This document shows positions 52,683 to 60,799 of a DNA stretch of 64,000 nt, piece by piece. The translations under genes were made by a program, and so were the position numbers. Position 1 is the stretch's first letter, and each line of letters opens with the position of its first letter. Origin of the DNA: Streptomyces mobaraensis NBRC 13819 = DSM 40847 (GTDB taxonomy: Bacteria > Actinomycetota > Actinomycetes > Streptomycetales > Streptomycetaceae); contig NZ_CP072827.1 of NCBI RefSeq assembly GCF_017916255.1, forward strand, positions 4,427,501 through 4,491,500. Reading direction: 5' to 3'. The notes beneath the pieces were generated by a model. It made no database searches and was not told where the DNA came from. It saw only the letters and a list, made by a program, of their open reading frames with translations.

Positions 52683-53707
52683 CGGCGACCGCGGACATCC
52701 GATGGGAGCGGAAGGACGACGAGGACTGGGCCGCCGCGTTCGAGTTCCACCTGGTGATGAGGCACCTCCCGCCGCGGGAGGTGACCGAGCGGGCCCTCGC
52801 CGACGTCCACGAGGCGGTGCGTGAGGCGGGCGGCTCGGTGCGGGAGCTGTTCGGCGACCCGTCCGAGTACGCCGACGCGATCGCGGGCGAGGCCGCCGGT
52901 ACGTCGCCGGCCCGGGCCGGCCTCGACGGCGTGACGGCGGGCGAACGGTTCGCCCACACCCTCCTGGTGGGCGCGCTCGTCGGCGGCGGCCTCGCCGCGC
53001 TGTGCTGGTTCGAGGACGGGCTGTGGCTCGGCTTCTCCTGGGCCTCGCTGACGGCCGTCGTCACCGTCGCCACCGCCGTGCTGCTGGTCTGCGGCGCGGT
53101 CGCGCTCCGGACGGCGGGTCGGATACGGGCCGTGTGGGCGGCGCTCGCCGGGTCCGTGGCGGTCGTCGCGGGCGGCTCGTTCGCGATGTCCGTCCTGCCG
53201 GAGCGGCATCTGTTCACGCTGCCGGCGCCGCTGCTCGTCGCGGCCTGCGCCGCGCTGGCGGCGGGCGCGCACCGCCTGTCCGCGGACCGATTCGACACCT
53301 GGTTCGCCCCGCCCCGGCCGCGCGGCGCCGAGGCGTGGCTCCGCCGCCTGGAGGGACTGCTGCGGGGGCGGCACGGGATGTCCCGCGGGGAGGCGTACGA
53401 GCATGTGGCCGAGGCCCGTTCGCACATCGGCGAAAACCCGGTCGCGCTGCGGGAGTTCGAAGACGTCGAGGCGTACGCGGCGGCCCTCGCCGCCGGCCCG
53501 CGCCGGGCCCACCGGGCGGAACGCCGCAAGGCCCTCGGCGCCGTCGGCTTCGCCGTGGCCGTCGGCCTCGGGAGCTTCGACATCCTGCGCGCGGCGGACG
53601 TGTCGTCGTTCTGGTTCTGGTCGGCGGCGGTGGCGCTGGGCTTCGCGGTCGCGGAGGCGGTCGTCTCCTTGCGGAGAGCGGCCCGCGGCCGTCGCGGACG
53701 GGCGTGA
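52679..53707 (+). CDS. membrane protein with HAAS (DUF1700-like) signalling domains
   Basis: A 342-residue protein. The N-terminal 75 residues form a HAAS-type helical domain (WAAAFEFHLVMRHLPPREVTERALADVHEAVREAGGS, described in pieces: AFEFHLVMRHLP, VHEAVREAGGS, ELFGDPSEYADA). Four membrane segments span about 88-205, a second HAAS-like segment lies at about 220-270 (AWLRRLEGLLRGRHGMSRGEAYE), and two more membrane segments end the protein. HAAS proteins pair with PadR regulators, and this one is coupled to padR. The signal it transmits is unknown. Confidence 0.85.
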   Translation: MTATADIRWERKDDEDWAAAFEFHLVMRHLPPREVTERALADVHEAVREAGGSVRELFGDPSEYADAIAGEAAGTSPARAGLDGVTAGERFAHTLLVGALVGGGLAALCWFEDGLWLGFSWASLTAVVTVATAVLLVCGAVALRTAGRIRAVWAALAGSVAVVAGGSFAMSVLPERHLFTLPAPLLVAACAALAAGAHRLSADRFDTWFAPPRPRGAEAWLRRLEGLLRGRHGMSRGEAYEHVAEARSHIGENPVALREFEDVEAYAAALAAGPRRAHRAERRKALGAVGFAVAVGLGSFDILRAADVSSFWFWSAAVALGFAVAEAVVSLRRAARGRRGRA

Positions 53708-53771
53708 GGGCGCCGCACCCACCCACGGATCCCCCTCCCTGCCGACCGACGCGCCCCGCTACGGTCTCCGG

Positions 53772-54419
53772 ATGACCGAACCCGACGCCCTCTCCACCAC
53801 CCGCGAGGCATACGACGACATCGCCGCCACCTACGCGGACCTCTTCCGCGACCATCTGCGCGAACGCCCCCTGGAACGCGCCCTCCTGAGCGCCTTCGCC
53901 GAGCTGGTGCGGACGAACGGCGACGGCCCGGTCGCCGACCTCGGCTGCGGGCCCGGCCACATCACGGCCCACCTCCACGAGCTGGGCCTGCACGCCTTCG
54001 GTGTCGACGCCTCGCCCACGATGATCGAGCTGGCCCGTGAGGCGAGCCCCGCCCTGCGGTTCGAGATCGGCCTGATGGCCGCCCTGGACATCGAGGACGG
54101 CACGCTCGGCGGCATCCTCTCGCGCTGGTCCGTCATCCACACCCCGCCCCGGGACCTGCCCGCCGTCCTGGCCGAGTTCGGCCGGGTCCTGGCCCCCGGC
54201 GGACACCTCCTGATCTCCTTCCCCGCGACGGACGCCCCGGACGACGAACCGCAGCCCTACGACCACAGGGTGGCGACGGCCTACCGCTGGTCCCCGGACC
54301 GCTTCTCCGCCCTCCTCCGCGAGCACGGCCTGACGGAATCCTCCCGCCTGCTGATCGAACCGGAACCCACGGACCGCCGGCAGTTCCGCGAGGTCCAACT
54401 CCTGGCGCGGAAGGCGTAG
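53772..54419 (+). CDS. SAM-dependent methyltransferase
   Basis: A 215-residue class I methyltransferase. Motif I is PVADLGCGPGHITAHLHELG, followed by FGVDASPTMIELAREA and the fourth strand GTLGGILSRWSVIHTPP. It starts with TREAYDDIAATYADLF, typical of the group acting on small molecules. ATG at 53772 is used. It lies 64 bases behind the HAAS gene on the same strand. Substrate unknown. Confidence 0.9.
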   Translation: MTEPDALSTTREAYDDIAATYADLFRDHLRERPLERALLSAFAELVRTNGDGPVADLGCGPGHITAHLHELGLHAFGVDASPTMIELAREASPALRFEIGLMAALDIEDGTLGGILSRWSVIHTPPRDLPAVLAEFGRVLAPGGHLLISFPATDAPDDEPQPYDHRVATAYRWSPDRFSALLREHGLTESSRLLIEPEPTDRRQFREVQLLARKA

Positions 54420-54428
54420 CCGGCTGTC

Positions 54429-54581
54429 ACGGCAGCCCACGGACGAGCGAAGGCCGCCGACGCGATCGAGGATGTCGAAGGCTGGAGCGAAACCGCGCTT
54501 GCCGTGGCCATGGTGCGCGCCGGCGTGCCCGGCGACATCGCCGCCGAGCTCGCCAAGGCCATCATGATGGTCGCTGTGTGA
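54429..54581 (+). pseudogene. coding-like scrap without start codon
   Basis: The same frame as the preceding methyltransferase continues, after its stop, with about 50 residues of natural-looking protein (AHGRAKAADAIEDVEGW, TALAVAMVRAGVPGDIAAEL, AIMMVAV) to a TGA. There is no ATG, GTG or TTG until half-way. It may be the tail of a lost gene. I do not recognise the family. Confidence 0.35.
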
Positions 54582-54662
54582 TCGGGAAACGCTCTTCGGC
54601 GGCACCCTGGCTTCAGGGGCCGGGGCGCCGTTCGCGGGTCTCGTCGGTGGAAGGAGAGAGCG

Positions 54663-55151
54663 GTGGACGACAGCCCTCAGGCCGATGACGACATCACCTG
54701 GGCTTCCCTCTCCGGGTGGGATAAAGCCGTGGCCGCTTTCGGAATGATCGGTCTGGCCTTCGGGGTCGGCACCGCCCTCCTCGCCGTTCTGCTGCTTGTT
54801 CTCCTCGCCGTCGCCGCCGCGTCGTTCCGCTTGGTGGAAGCCGACGGGACCGGCACCCTGTTCTGGGGAGTGGCGCTGCTGCTGCCGTGCAACGTCCTCG
54901 CGGCGCTGTTCACTTGCCCCCTGCGGTGGGGGATCCGGCTCACCGCTCTCGCCACGCGAACCAAGAAGGCGGCGGAGGCCGTGCTTTCCATGGTGACGAC
55001 CTTCCTCGCCGTCTTGTTCACCGTGCACGTCACTCCTGGCCTGCGGGTGCACCGGCCGTGGCTCCCGGCGCTGCTGACCGCCTTGCTCGTGGCCCTGGCC
55101 AACGTGGGAACCAGGGCAATGGAGAAGCGCGCGGGGAAAAGGGTCCCCTGA
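54663..55151 (+). CDS. membrane protein, four transmembrane segments
   Basis: A 162-residue protein with hydrophobic segments at about residues 20-48, 58-78, 97-118 and 124-142, and an acidic N-terminus (DDSPQADDDITWASLSGWDK). The start is GTG at 54663 with GGAAGGAG upstream. No motif is recognised. It is convergent with the MFS gene. The codon use is slightly less GC-rich than neighbours by eye. Confidence 0.7.
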   Translation: MDDSPQADDDITWASLSGWDKAVAAFGMIGLAFGVGTALLAVLLLVLLAVAAASFRLVEADGTGTLFWGVALLLPCNVLAALFTCPLRWGIRLTALATRTKKAAEAVLSMVTTFLAVLFTVHVTPGLRVHRPWLPALLTALLVALANVGTRAMEKRAGKRVP

Positions 55152-55172
55152 GTCACGGCCACCGGGCAGACC

Positions 55173-56420
55173 TCAGCGGCGGGGGGCGGATTCCGCCGAG
55201 CCGCCCCGGGGCAGCGCCCACAGCAGGAAGCCGAGGAGGCTGAACCCGGCCCCCAGCGCGCACACCGCCCCCCAGCCCGCCGCCGCGTAGAGGGAAGTGG
55301 CGGCGAGGGCGCCGACAGCGCTGCCGATCGAGTAGAAGACCATGTATCCGCCGATCAGCCGGCTGCCCGCGTCCGGGTGGAGCGCGTAGATCAGGGTCTG
55401 GTTGGTGACGTGGACCGCCTGCACGGCGAGGTCGAGGAGGACCACCCCGACGACCAGCGCCCAGAACGAGTGGCGGGTGAGGGCCAGGGGCAGCCAGGAG
55501 GCGGTGAGCAGGGCCAGGGCGATGCCGGTGGTCCGCCGGGAGAGGCCGCGATCGTTGAGGCGCCCGGCCACGCTCGCGGCGAGGGCACCGGCGACACCGA
55601 TCAGGCCCAGCGCCCCGATCGCGCTGTGGGACAGGTGGTACGGGGCCTCGCTGAGCGGCAGCGCGACGCTGCTCCACAGGGTGCTGAAGGAAGCGAACAC
55701 CAGCAGACAGAACGCGGCCCGGAGCCGCAGGAGCCGTTCCCGGGCGAAGAGGGTGAGGGTGGAGCGCAGGAGCGGCCCGTAGCGCAGGGGCGTCGGCGGG
55801 GTGGCGCCGCGGCGCGGCAGCACGCGGTGCAGGACGAGGGCGAGCAGTGCGGTCAGTGACGCCGACGCGACGTAGACCGAGCGCCAGCCCGCGAGGTCGG
55901 CGAGGAGGCCCGACGCGGTGCGCGCGAGCAGGATCCCGACGACCACACCGCTGGTGACCAGACCGACGACCCGCCCGCGCCCGGCGGGTGGGGCGAGGGA
56001 GGCCGCGAACGCCACCAGCGTCTGGGTGACGACGGCGAGCAGCCCCGTCGCGGCCATGCCCGCCAGCAGCACCGCCGCCGAGCGCGCGGCGGCCACCAGG
56101 GCCAGCGCCCCGACCAGGAGCAGCAGTTGGGCGACGATGAGCCGTCGGCGGTCGGCGATGTCGCCCAGCGGCACGAGGAAGAACAGCCCCAGCCCGTACC
56201 CGGTCTGCGTGAGCGTGACGACGCTGCCGACGAGCGCCGGGCTCATGGCGAGGTCGTGGCCCATGGTCACCAGGAGCGGCTGGGAGAAGTAGACGTTGGC
56301 CACGGCCGCGCCGCAGGCCACGGCGAAGAGGAGGACGAGGCCGCGGGAGAGGACGAAGGCGGGTTCGTCGCGGGATCGGGACTCGGTTCGTCGTGTCGCG
56401 GCTTCGCTGTTACCGGGCAT
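55173..56420 (-). CDS. MFS transporter, HxlR-controlled
   Basis: A 415-residue exporter with about 12 membrane segments. YFSQPLLVTMGHDLAMSPALVG and GLGLFFLVPLGDIADRRRLI (motif A) fit the MFS_1 group of YfcJ/NepI-like drug or nucleoside exporters. ATG at 56420 has AAGGGGGG upstream. It is divergent from an HxlR regulator, with a large inverted repeat between them. Substrate unknown. Confidence 0.9.
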   Translation of the reverse strand: MPGNSEAATRRTESRSRDEPAFVLSRGLVLLFAVACGAAVANVYFSQPLLVTMGHDLAMSPALVGSVVTLTQTGYGLGLFFLVPLGDIADRRRLIVAQLLLLVGALALVAAARSAAVLLAGMAATGLLAVVTQTLVAFAASLAPPAGRGRVVGLVTSGVVVGILLARTASGLLADLAGWRSVYVASASLTALLALVLHRVLPRRGATPPTPLRYGPLLRSTLTLFARERLLRLRAAFCLLVFASFSTLWSSVALPLSEAPYHLSHSAIGALGLIGVAGALAASVAGRLNDRGLSRRTTGIALALLTASWLPLALTRHSFWALVVGVVLLDLAVQAVHVTNQTLIYALHPDAGSRLIGGYMVFYSIGSAVGALAATSLYAAAGWGAVCALGAGFSLLGFLLWALPRGGSAESAPRR

Positions 56421-56440
56421 CGGCCCCCCTTGAGGCGACT

Positions 56441-56494
56441 GGTTGCAAGTTACTACCGGCGTGACGCTAGCCCGCTTGGTAGCATGTTGCAACC
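56441..56494. promoter_or_regulatory. large inverted repeat, probable HxlR operator
   Basis: GGTTGCAAGTTACTACC (56441-56457) and GGTAGCATGTTGCAACC (56478-56494) are near-perfect inverted copies with a 20-base spacer. They lie between the divergent MFS and HxlR genes and probably bind two HxlR dimers. Confidence 0.75.
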
Positions 56495-56571
56495 GGATTG
56501 GATGTGCCGGTCTGAGAGAGTCCGCCCGAGAGCGCCGACGTGAGAGCGCCGGCCTGAGAATGAGGGACGCC

Positions 56572-57024
56572 ATGGTCACCAGGACCCGCTTCGACGACAG
56601 CGAATGCCCCGTCGCCCGCTCGGTGGACGCGATCGGCGACTGGTGGTCCCTGCTGATCGTCCGCGACGCCTTCGACGGGAGCCGGCGCTTCGGTGAGTTC
56701 CAGCGCAGCCTCGGCGTCGCGAAGAACATCCTCACCGCCCGGCTCCGCACCCTCGTCGCCGGCGGCATCCTGGAATCCGTCCCCGCGTCCGACGGCAGCG
56801 CCTACCGCGAGTACGTCCTGACCCCGAAGGGCAAGGCGCTCTTCCCCGTCATCGTCGCGCTGCGGCAGTGGGGCGAACAGCACTTCTTCGCCCCCGGCGA
56901 GCCCCACTCGGAGCTCCTCGACCGCCGCCGGGAACGCCCGCTGCGCCCGCTGGAGGTGCTGTCCGCGGACGGCCGCAGGGTGGACCCCGACGACACCGTC
57001 GTCCACAAACTGCCCGCCTCGTGA
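56572..57024 (+). CDS. HxlR family transcriptional regulator
   Basis: A 150-residue regulator. The HxlR winged helix is complete: CPVARSVDAIGDWWSLLIVRDAF at the front, then RRFGEFQRSLGVAKNILTARLRTL and the wing YREYVLTPKGKAL. The Cys near the N-terminus (ECPVARS) is where several family members sense thiol stress or aldehydes. ATG at 56572 with GAGGGA is preferred; ATG at 56560 is in frame. Confidence 0.92.
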   Translation: MVTRTRFDDSECPVARSVDAIGDWWSLLIVRDAFDGSRRFGEFQRSLGVAKNILTARLRTLVAGGILESVPASDGSAYREYVLTPKGKALFPVIVALRQWGEQHFFAPGEPHSELLDRRRERPLRPLEVLSADGRRVDPDDTVVHKLPAS

Positions 57025-57072
57025 CCTGAGCCGGGGTGGAGGCGGGCAGGACGGCTGCCGGGTCGGGATTCG

Positions 57073-57103
57073 GTCGAGGGCCCCCCCGGGGGAGGCCCTC
57101 GAC
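57073..57103. terminator. hairpin terminator after hxlR-type gene
   Basis: A 10-bp perfect stem (GTCGAGGGCC and complement) with a C5/G5 core follows the HxlR gene by 48 bases and precedes the end of the convergent VOC remnant. Confidence 0.7.
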
Positions 57104-57111
57104 TCACACGC

Positions 57112-57216
57112 CTACGCCGGCCACCCGCCGTACGGGACGGTGATGAGCTCCGTGGCGTGCCCCGACGGATCCATGAAGTACACGCCGCGACCGCCGTCGT
57201 TGTGGGACGACGCACG
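57112..57216 (-). pseudogene. C-terminal remnant of a glyoxalase/VOC-family gene
   Basis: The last 34 residues of a minus-strand frame read SHNDGGRGVYFMDPSGHATELI and end VPYGGWPA. The FMDPSGHATELIT stretch, with a metal-binding Glu, is typical of the end of a VOC (glyoxalase/dioxygenase superfamily) domain. Upstream of it the frame turns into unrelated Arg/Ser-rich sequence with no start. The gene has been truncated. Confidence 0.6.
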
Positions 57217-57415
57217 AGCGAGCCCGTCGAAAAAAGGAGTTGATCGAGGCGGTGCCTTGCGGCTACGTTCATGGCGGACCGCGAAGCCGTCGTATGGAGG
57301 TGAGACCCGTGAACGCAATAACCCGTGGGTGCTCCCTCATTCCGTCACGGTCCGGCGGCTGACGTTCGGCGTCGCCAGGAGCGCCTGAGACCGAGGCACT
57401 CCTGAGGAGACTCCG

Positions 57416-58225
57416 ATGAACACAACACCTTCCCCCTCCCGCCTGAGCGAGAACGCGGTGGTGATCACCCGCGTCGCCGACAGGCAATGGCACGCCCTGG
57501 ACGACGACCTGGTGGTCGGCCGCGGATACGCGGAACGCCGGGCCGACGGGCGCCTGTTCGCCGGCATCGACGCCTGGCACGCATCCGTCTTCGACCGGCT
57601 CGCCGCGGCGATGCTGCCGGAACTTCCCACTCCGCTGTACACGGTCGTCGACGAAGCCGACACCGGACTGACGGCGGCATGGCAGCGGGCCGGGTTCACG
57701 ATCCGGCGCCGCGAGTGGGAGTACACCGTGCCGACCGACCCGCGGACCACCGGGCTCGGAACGGTCCCGCCGCCCGCGGGGGTGACGATCGTGCCCGCCG
57801 GGCAGGCCGACGAGGGCCTGCTGCGGGCGGTGGACCGCGCGATCCGCGACGAGGTCGAGGCGACCGTCGGGTGGCGGTCGATGCCCGCGGAGGTGATTCC
57901 CCGTCCCGCAGACGACACCATCGTCGACCCGTCGAAGTACGCGGTGGCGGCGACCCCCGACCGCTACCTGGGCCTGATCCGGGTGGTGACGGTGAACCGG
58001 CCGCGCATCGGCCTGCTCGCCGTCCGGTCCGACGAGCGGCGGCGCGGCGTCGCGCGGGCGCTGCTGGCCCATGCGCTGGAGACGCTGCACCACTCCGGGT
58101 ACGCCGAAGCCTGGACGGAAGTCCAGGAGTCCAACGCGGCGGCGACGGCGCTCTTCGAGAGCGTCGGCGCCCGGCCGATGAGCAGCAACCTGGAGCTGGA
58201 GCTCGGATCGGAGCTGGGCCGATGA
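57416..58225 (+). CDS. GNAT family acetyltransferase coupled to an IF-1 gene
   Basis: A 269-residue protein with two GNAT-like halves. The N-terminal half (residues 15-115) is degenerate, while the C-terminal half has [24 protein letters not shown] (acetyl-CoA loop) and [26 protein letters not shown] precedes the ATG. Its stop overlaps the start of the IF-1 gene as ATGA, so the two proteins are co-translated. An N-acetyltransferase acting on the translation machinery is possible but not shown. Confidence 0.9.
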   Translation: MNTTPSPSRLSENAVVITRVADRQWHALDDDLVVGRGYAERRADGRLFAGIDAWHASVFDRLAAAMLPELPTPLYTVVDEADTGLTAAWQRAGFTIRRREWEYTVPTDPRTTGLGTVPPPAGVTIVPAGQADEGLLRAVDRAIRDEVEATVGWRSMPAEVIPRPADDTIVDPSKYAVAATPDRYLGLIRVVTVNRPRIGLLAVRSDERRRGVARALLAHALETLHHSGYAEAWTEVQESNAAATALFESVGARPMSSNLELELGSELGR

Positions 58226-58446
58226 CGAGGAACAAGAACGTGATCGAGGTCGAGGGCAGGGTCGTCGAGTGCCTGCGCAGCGCCATGTTCACGGTGCGCC
58301 TCGACAACGGCCACCAGGTGCTCGCCCACATCAGCGGGAAGATCCGCAAGAACTACATCAAGATCATGCTGGAGGACCGCGTACTGGTGGAGCTCCCGCC
58401 GTACGACCTGACCCGCGGCCGGATCGTGTTCCGCTACCGGAACTGA
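58222..58446 (+). CDS. infA: translation initiation factor IF-1 (second copy, outside the ribosomal operon)
   Basis: A 74-residue S1-fold protein matching IF-1 along its full length: [61 protein letters not shown]. It differs from the housekeeping protein in details such as the extra Cys (VVECLRS) and KKQG replaced by RNKN at the start. The usual infA lies beside rpmJ and rpsM; here no ribosomal gene is near, so this is a paralogue. It overlaps the GNAT gene by ATGA and ends at a strong terminator. Confidence 0.93.
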   Translation: MTRNKNVIEVEGRVVECLRSAMFTVRLDNGHQVLAHISGKIRKNYIKIMLEDRVLVELPPYDLTRGRIVFRYRN

Positions 58447-58495
58447 CCGCAGCCGGCGGTCGTCCGCACGTCCTCCACCCTCCCCGGTAGCCGGT

Positions 58496-58532
58496 CCCGG
58501 CCCGGCCGCGGCGCGTCCGCGGCCGGACCGGG
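58496..58532. terminator. hairpin terminator after the IF-1 gene
   Basis: A 16-bp stem (CCCGGCCCGGCCGCGG with its complement, one G-T pair) closes a CGCGT loop 50 bases after the IF-1 stop. Confidence 0.8.
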
Positions 58533-58564
58533 CGGACTGGGCCGTCGCCTCCTCGGATCGTCCG

Positions 58565-59068
58565 TCAGCCCGAGTTCCGACCCTGCCGCCTGCGCCAAAC
58601 GGCCACCGTCGCGCAGCCTGCCGCGCCCGCGAGGCCCGTCAGGAGGACCGGGTTGACGGCGGTGGGGATGAAGTCGACCGGAGCGTGAACGTCGGAGACG
58701 CAGCGGCTCCTCAGCGGGAACCAGCTGGTTTCCGTACGGGGGTGAGGGGGCGCGGCCGACGGGTCGGGGTCGCCGGAGAACTTCACCACTGGGCACCAGT
58801 CGGGCCACGGGGACAGGAACATGGCCCCCACCCCCACCCCGTACGCCAGCACCGCGCAGCACAGCAGCCAGCTCGCCGCTTCGGCCCAGGCGGCGGCGCC
58901 CCTTCTGCGGGTCAGCCGCCGGCTCACCACGACGCGCACGGTCTTCACGAGCAGCACGCAACCGATGACCGGCACGGAGAGGAGAAGCGCCACGATCAGG
59001 ACAATCACGCGATCACCATGCCATATGGCCTGTTCAGGAGCGTTGGCCCAGGTTACCGCCGTCGTCAT
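58565..59068 (-). CDS. membrane protein of unknown function
   Basis: A 167-residue protein with hydrophobic segments at about residues 21-45, 66-88 and 138-157, separated by a Pro/Ser-rich extracellular-type loop with two Cys (DWCPVVKF and SRCVSDV) that may form a disulphide. ATG at 59068 is used, but an in-frame GTG about 20 codons later would place the first helix near the N-terminus. No family recognised. Confidence 0.6.
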   Translation of the reverse strand: MTTAVTWANAPEQAIWHGDRVIVLIVALLLSVPVIGCVLLVKTVRVVVSRRLTRRRGAAAWAEAASWLLCCAVLAYGVGVGAMFLSPWPDWCPVVKFSGDPDPSAAPPHPRTETSWFPLRSRCVSDVHAPVDFIPTAVNPVLLTGLAGAAGCATVAVWRRRQGRNSG

Positions 59069-59169
59069 GGACGCAGAAGCTCAGCGGTCCACTCCGAGGC
59101 GGCTCGCGGAAGGCCGACCGGCAGCCCTTCGACTTGCGATTTCGGGGTGGCCGAGGCTCACTGACTGCC

Positions 59170-60126
59170 ATGGTCGACGACGGGAACACCGGTTTCGCGC
59201 TGCCGAGGGGAGCGACGGGCTTCTTCCGGCCGCAGGAGGGCCCGCTCCCGCGGACCGACGCGCGGTCCTTCCGCGCCGCTCTGTACGCCGCCGCCCGCCT
59301 CGCCGGAGGCACAGTGGGTGAGGTGGAGGAACAGGCGTACCCCCGGACGTTCCACACCGCCACCGTCGTCGGAGACGTGGGCGGGAACGTCGTCCTGTGC
59401 CACACCCATCACCCCTGGATCGCCTTCGCCGGGACGCGTGAGGACTGGCGCCGGGAGCGCTTCCTCGCGCCGCCCTCGTGGGCGCGGACCTTCACCGACG
59501 CGGGCTTCACCGTCCTGAGCGGCGAACGGCTCGCCACGCCGCTCTCCGACGTGGACACGTCGGTGCTCGGGCCGGGTGAGTGGCGCGAGGTCCGCTTCTA
59601 CGGCGTCACGACGTTGGGCGGTGTCCTCTTCAACGCGTGGGATCGAAAGGCGATCGGCGCACTACGCACCGGGGCCCGCCCGGCGTGCCCGGACGCGTCC
59701 CAGGAGGGGTCCGCCGTAGGCGGCGGCGACGGGTGCGAGGAACCACATGACGTAGGCGTAGGGGAGCACCCAGGCGAGACCGCCGCTGAGGACGAACCAG
59801 AGGCCCACGGCCCAGGAGGCGTCGGCCTGGTGGCGGATGGTGGCGGGGGAGGCGACGGCCAGGCCGGCGGCGACGGAGATCTCCTTCACGGTCGCCTCGC
59901 AGCAGACCATGGCGGCCATCGTGCCCGCGAACAGGGTCTGCGCCATCGGATTGCCGATCGAGGCGCCGATGACGGCGGTCGGGAACGGCAGGAACGCCAC
60001 CAGGAGCAGGAACGGCGCGTGCCAGAACGCGAACGCTTTGGACAGCCGTCGGACGCGGTCCATCAGCTCGTGGTGGCGGCGCCACACCGACCAGAGGAGC
60101 ACGAACGCCAACGCGACGCCAGGTAG
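59170..60126 (+). CDS. conserved hypothetical protein with lost stop codon
   Basis: The first about 158 residues read as a conserved Streptomyces hypothetical protein (NTGFALPRGATGFFRPQEG, EVEEQAYPRTFHTATVVGDV, CHTHHPWIAFAG, VTTLGGVLFNAWD). Homologues as I recall them end at about NAWD. Here a CGA codon stands where a TGA would be one change away, and the frame runs on for 161 codons, antisense to the TMEM175 gene, giving Gly/Glu/Arg-rich text. Either the protein has a long nonsense tail or the gene is damaged. ATG at 59170 lacks a clear ribosome-binding site. Confidence 0.55.
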   Translation: MVDDGNTGFALPRGATGFFRPQEGPLPRTDARSFRAALYAAARLAGGTVGEVEEQAYPRTFHTATVVGDVGGNVVLCHTHHPWIAFAGTREDWRRERFLAPPSWARTFTDAGFTVLSGERLATPLSDVDTSVLGPGEWREVRFYGVTTLGGVLFNAWDRKAIGALRTGARPACPDASQEGSAVGGGDGCEEPHDVGVGEHPGETAAEDEPEAHGPGGVGLVADGGGGGDGQAGGDGDLLHGRLAADHGGHRAREQGLRHRIADRGADDGGRERQERHQEQERRVPERERFGQPSDAVHQLVVAAPHRPEEHERQRDAR

Positions 60127-60302
60127 GCGTTCCGCTGCTCGACCAGGAAGCCCCACAGAGCGCGACCGGAGGCGAGCTGCCTGTCGCCCGGGTGTTTCAG
60201 CTCCACCGCCAGCAGGGTCATCGCGATCGCGAAGATCGCATCGGTGAAGAAGGCCGGCCTCTCCGGCGAGAGTCCGGCTTCGAGCCGCGCGTCGGTGCTC
60301 AT
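59662..60302 (-). pseudogene. frameshifted TMEM175 (DUF1211) family potassium channel gene
   Basis: The start (ATG 60302, GGGAG upstream) gives MSTDARLEAG, then the diagnostic FFTDAIFAIAMTLLAVELKHP and LWGFLVEQRNAYLAS. At about 60119 the frame shifts by one base, and the rest continues in another frame (GVALAFVLLWSVWRRHHELMDRV, FLPFPTAVIGASIGNPMAQ, WVLPYAYVMWFLAP) to the TAG at 59662. Together the two parts make a complete six-segment TMEM175-type channel of about 212 residues. It is either a one-base deletion in the strain or a sequencing error. Confidence 0.8.
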
Positions 60303-60318
60303 GAGCACTCCCTGTCAT

Positions 60319-60799
60319 CGGGAACTACGGCATGGTCGGCGGGAGTCGTGGGGAGAGATGAGGAGGCGGGGGCGTCTCAAAGAGCCGGCGCGAGCCGGTC
60401 GTGCGGGCGCTGGTGCAGGTCGTGGCGCCCGCCGGCTGTGGGACATGGTGCGGAGCGCGGGGACTCGGAGGACAAGGACTCGTCACGGAAGAGGAGTTTC
60501 ACGGCAGACCCCCACCTCCGGGACGGAACGGGCACGTCTCGCTCTACCCACACGTGCCGGACGTCAACCGGAGCGTACGGCTGAGAGGCAACCGGTGATG
60601 TGGCTGCCGGGCTCGTCCCATACTGCGCGCGTGTGCGGCCCGTTGAGTCTCTGAGAGGGCGGTACGGGCACGGCCCGCCCAGCCGCCGCATGCGCGCGGA
60701 CACGGGCACCCGCCCGCTGCCTCGCCGGGCCGGTCGCCACCGAGCAGTACGGCTCTGCGAGCACGGCGGACGGTACGGCGTGCTCCCCGTGGTCTTCGC
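60319..60799. other. gene-free stretch
   Basis: Several open frames cross this region, but none shows a recognisable domain, natural amino-acid composition or a ribosome-binding site. I see no terminator, repeat or RNA structure that I can defend. It lies inside the run of damaged genes. Confidence 0.35.
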
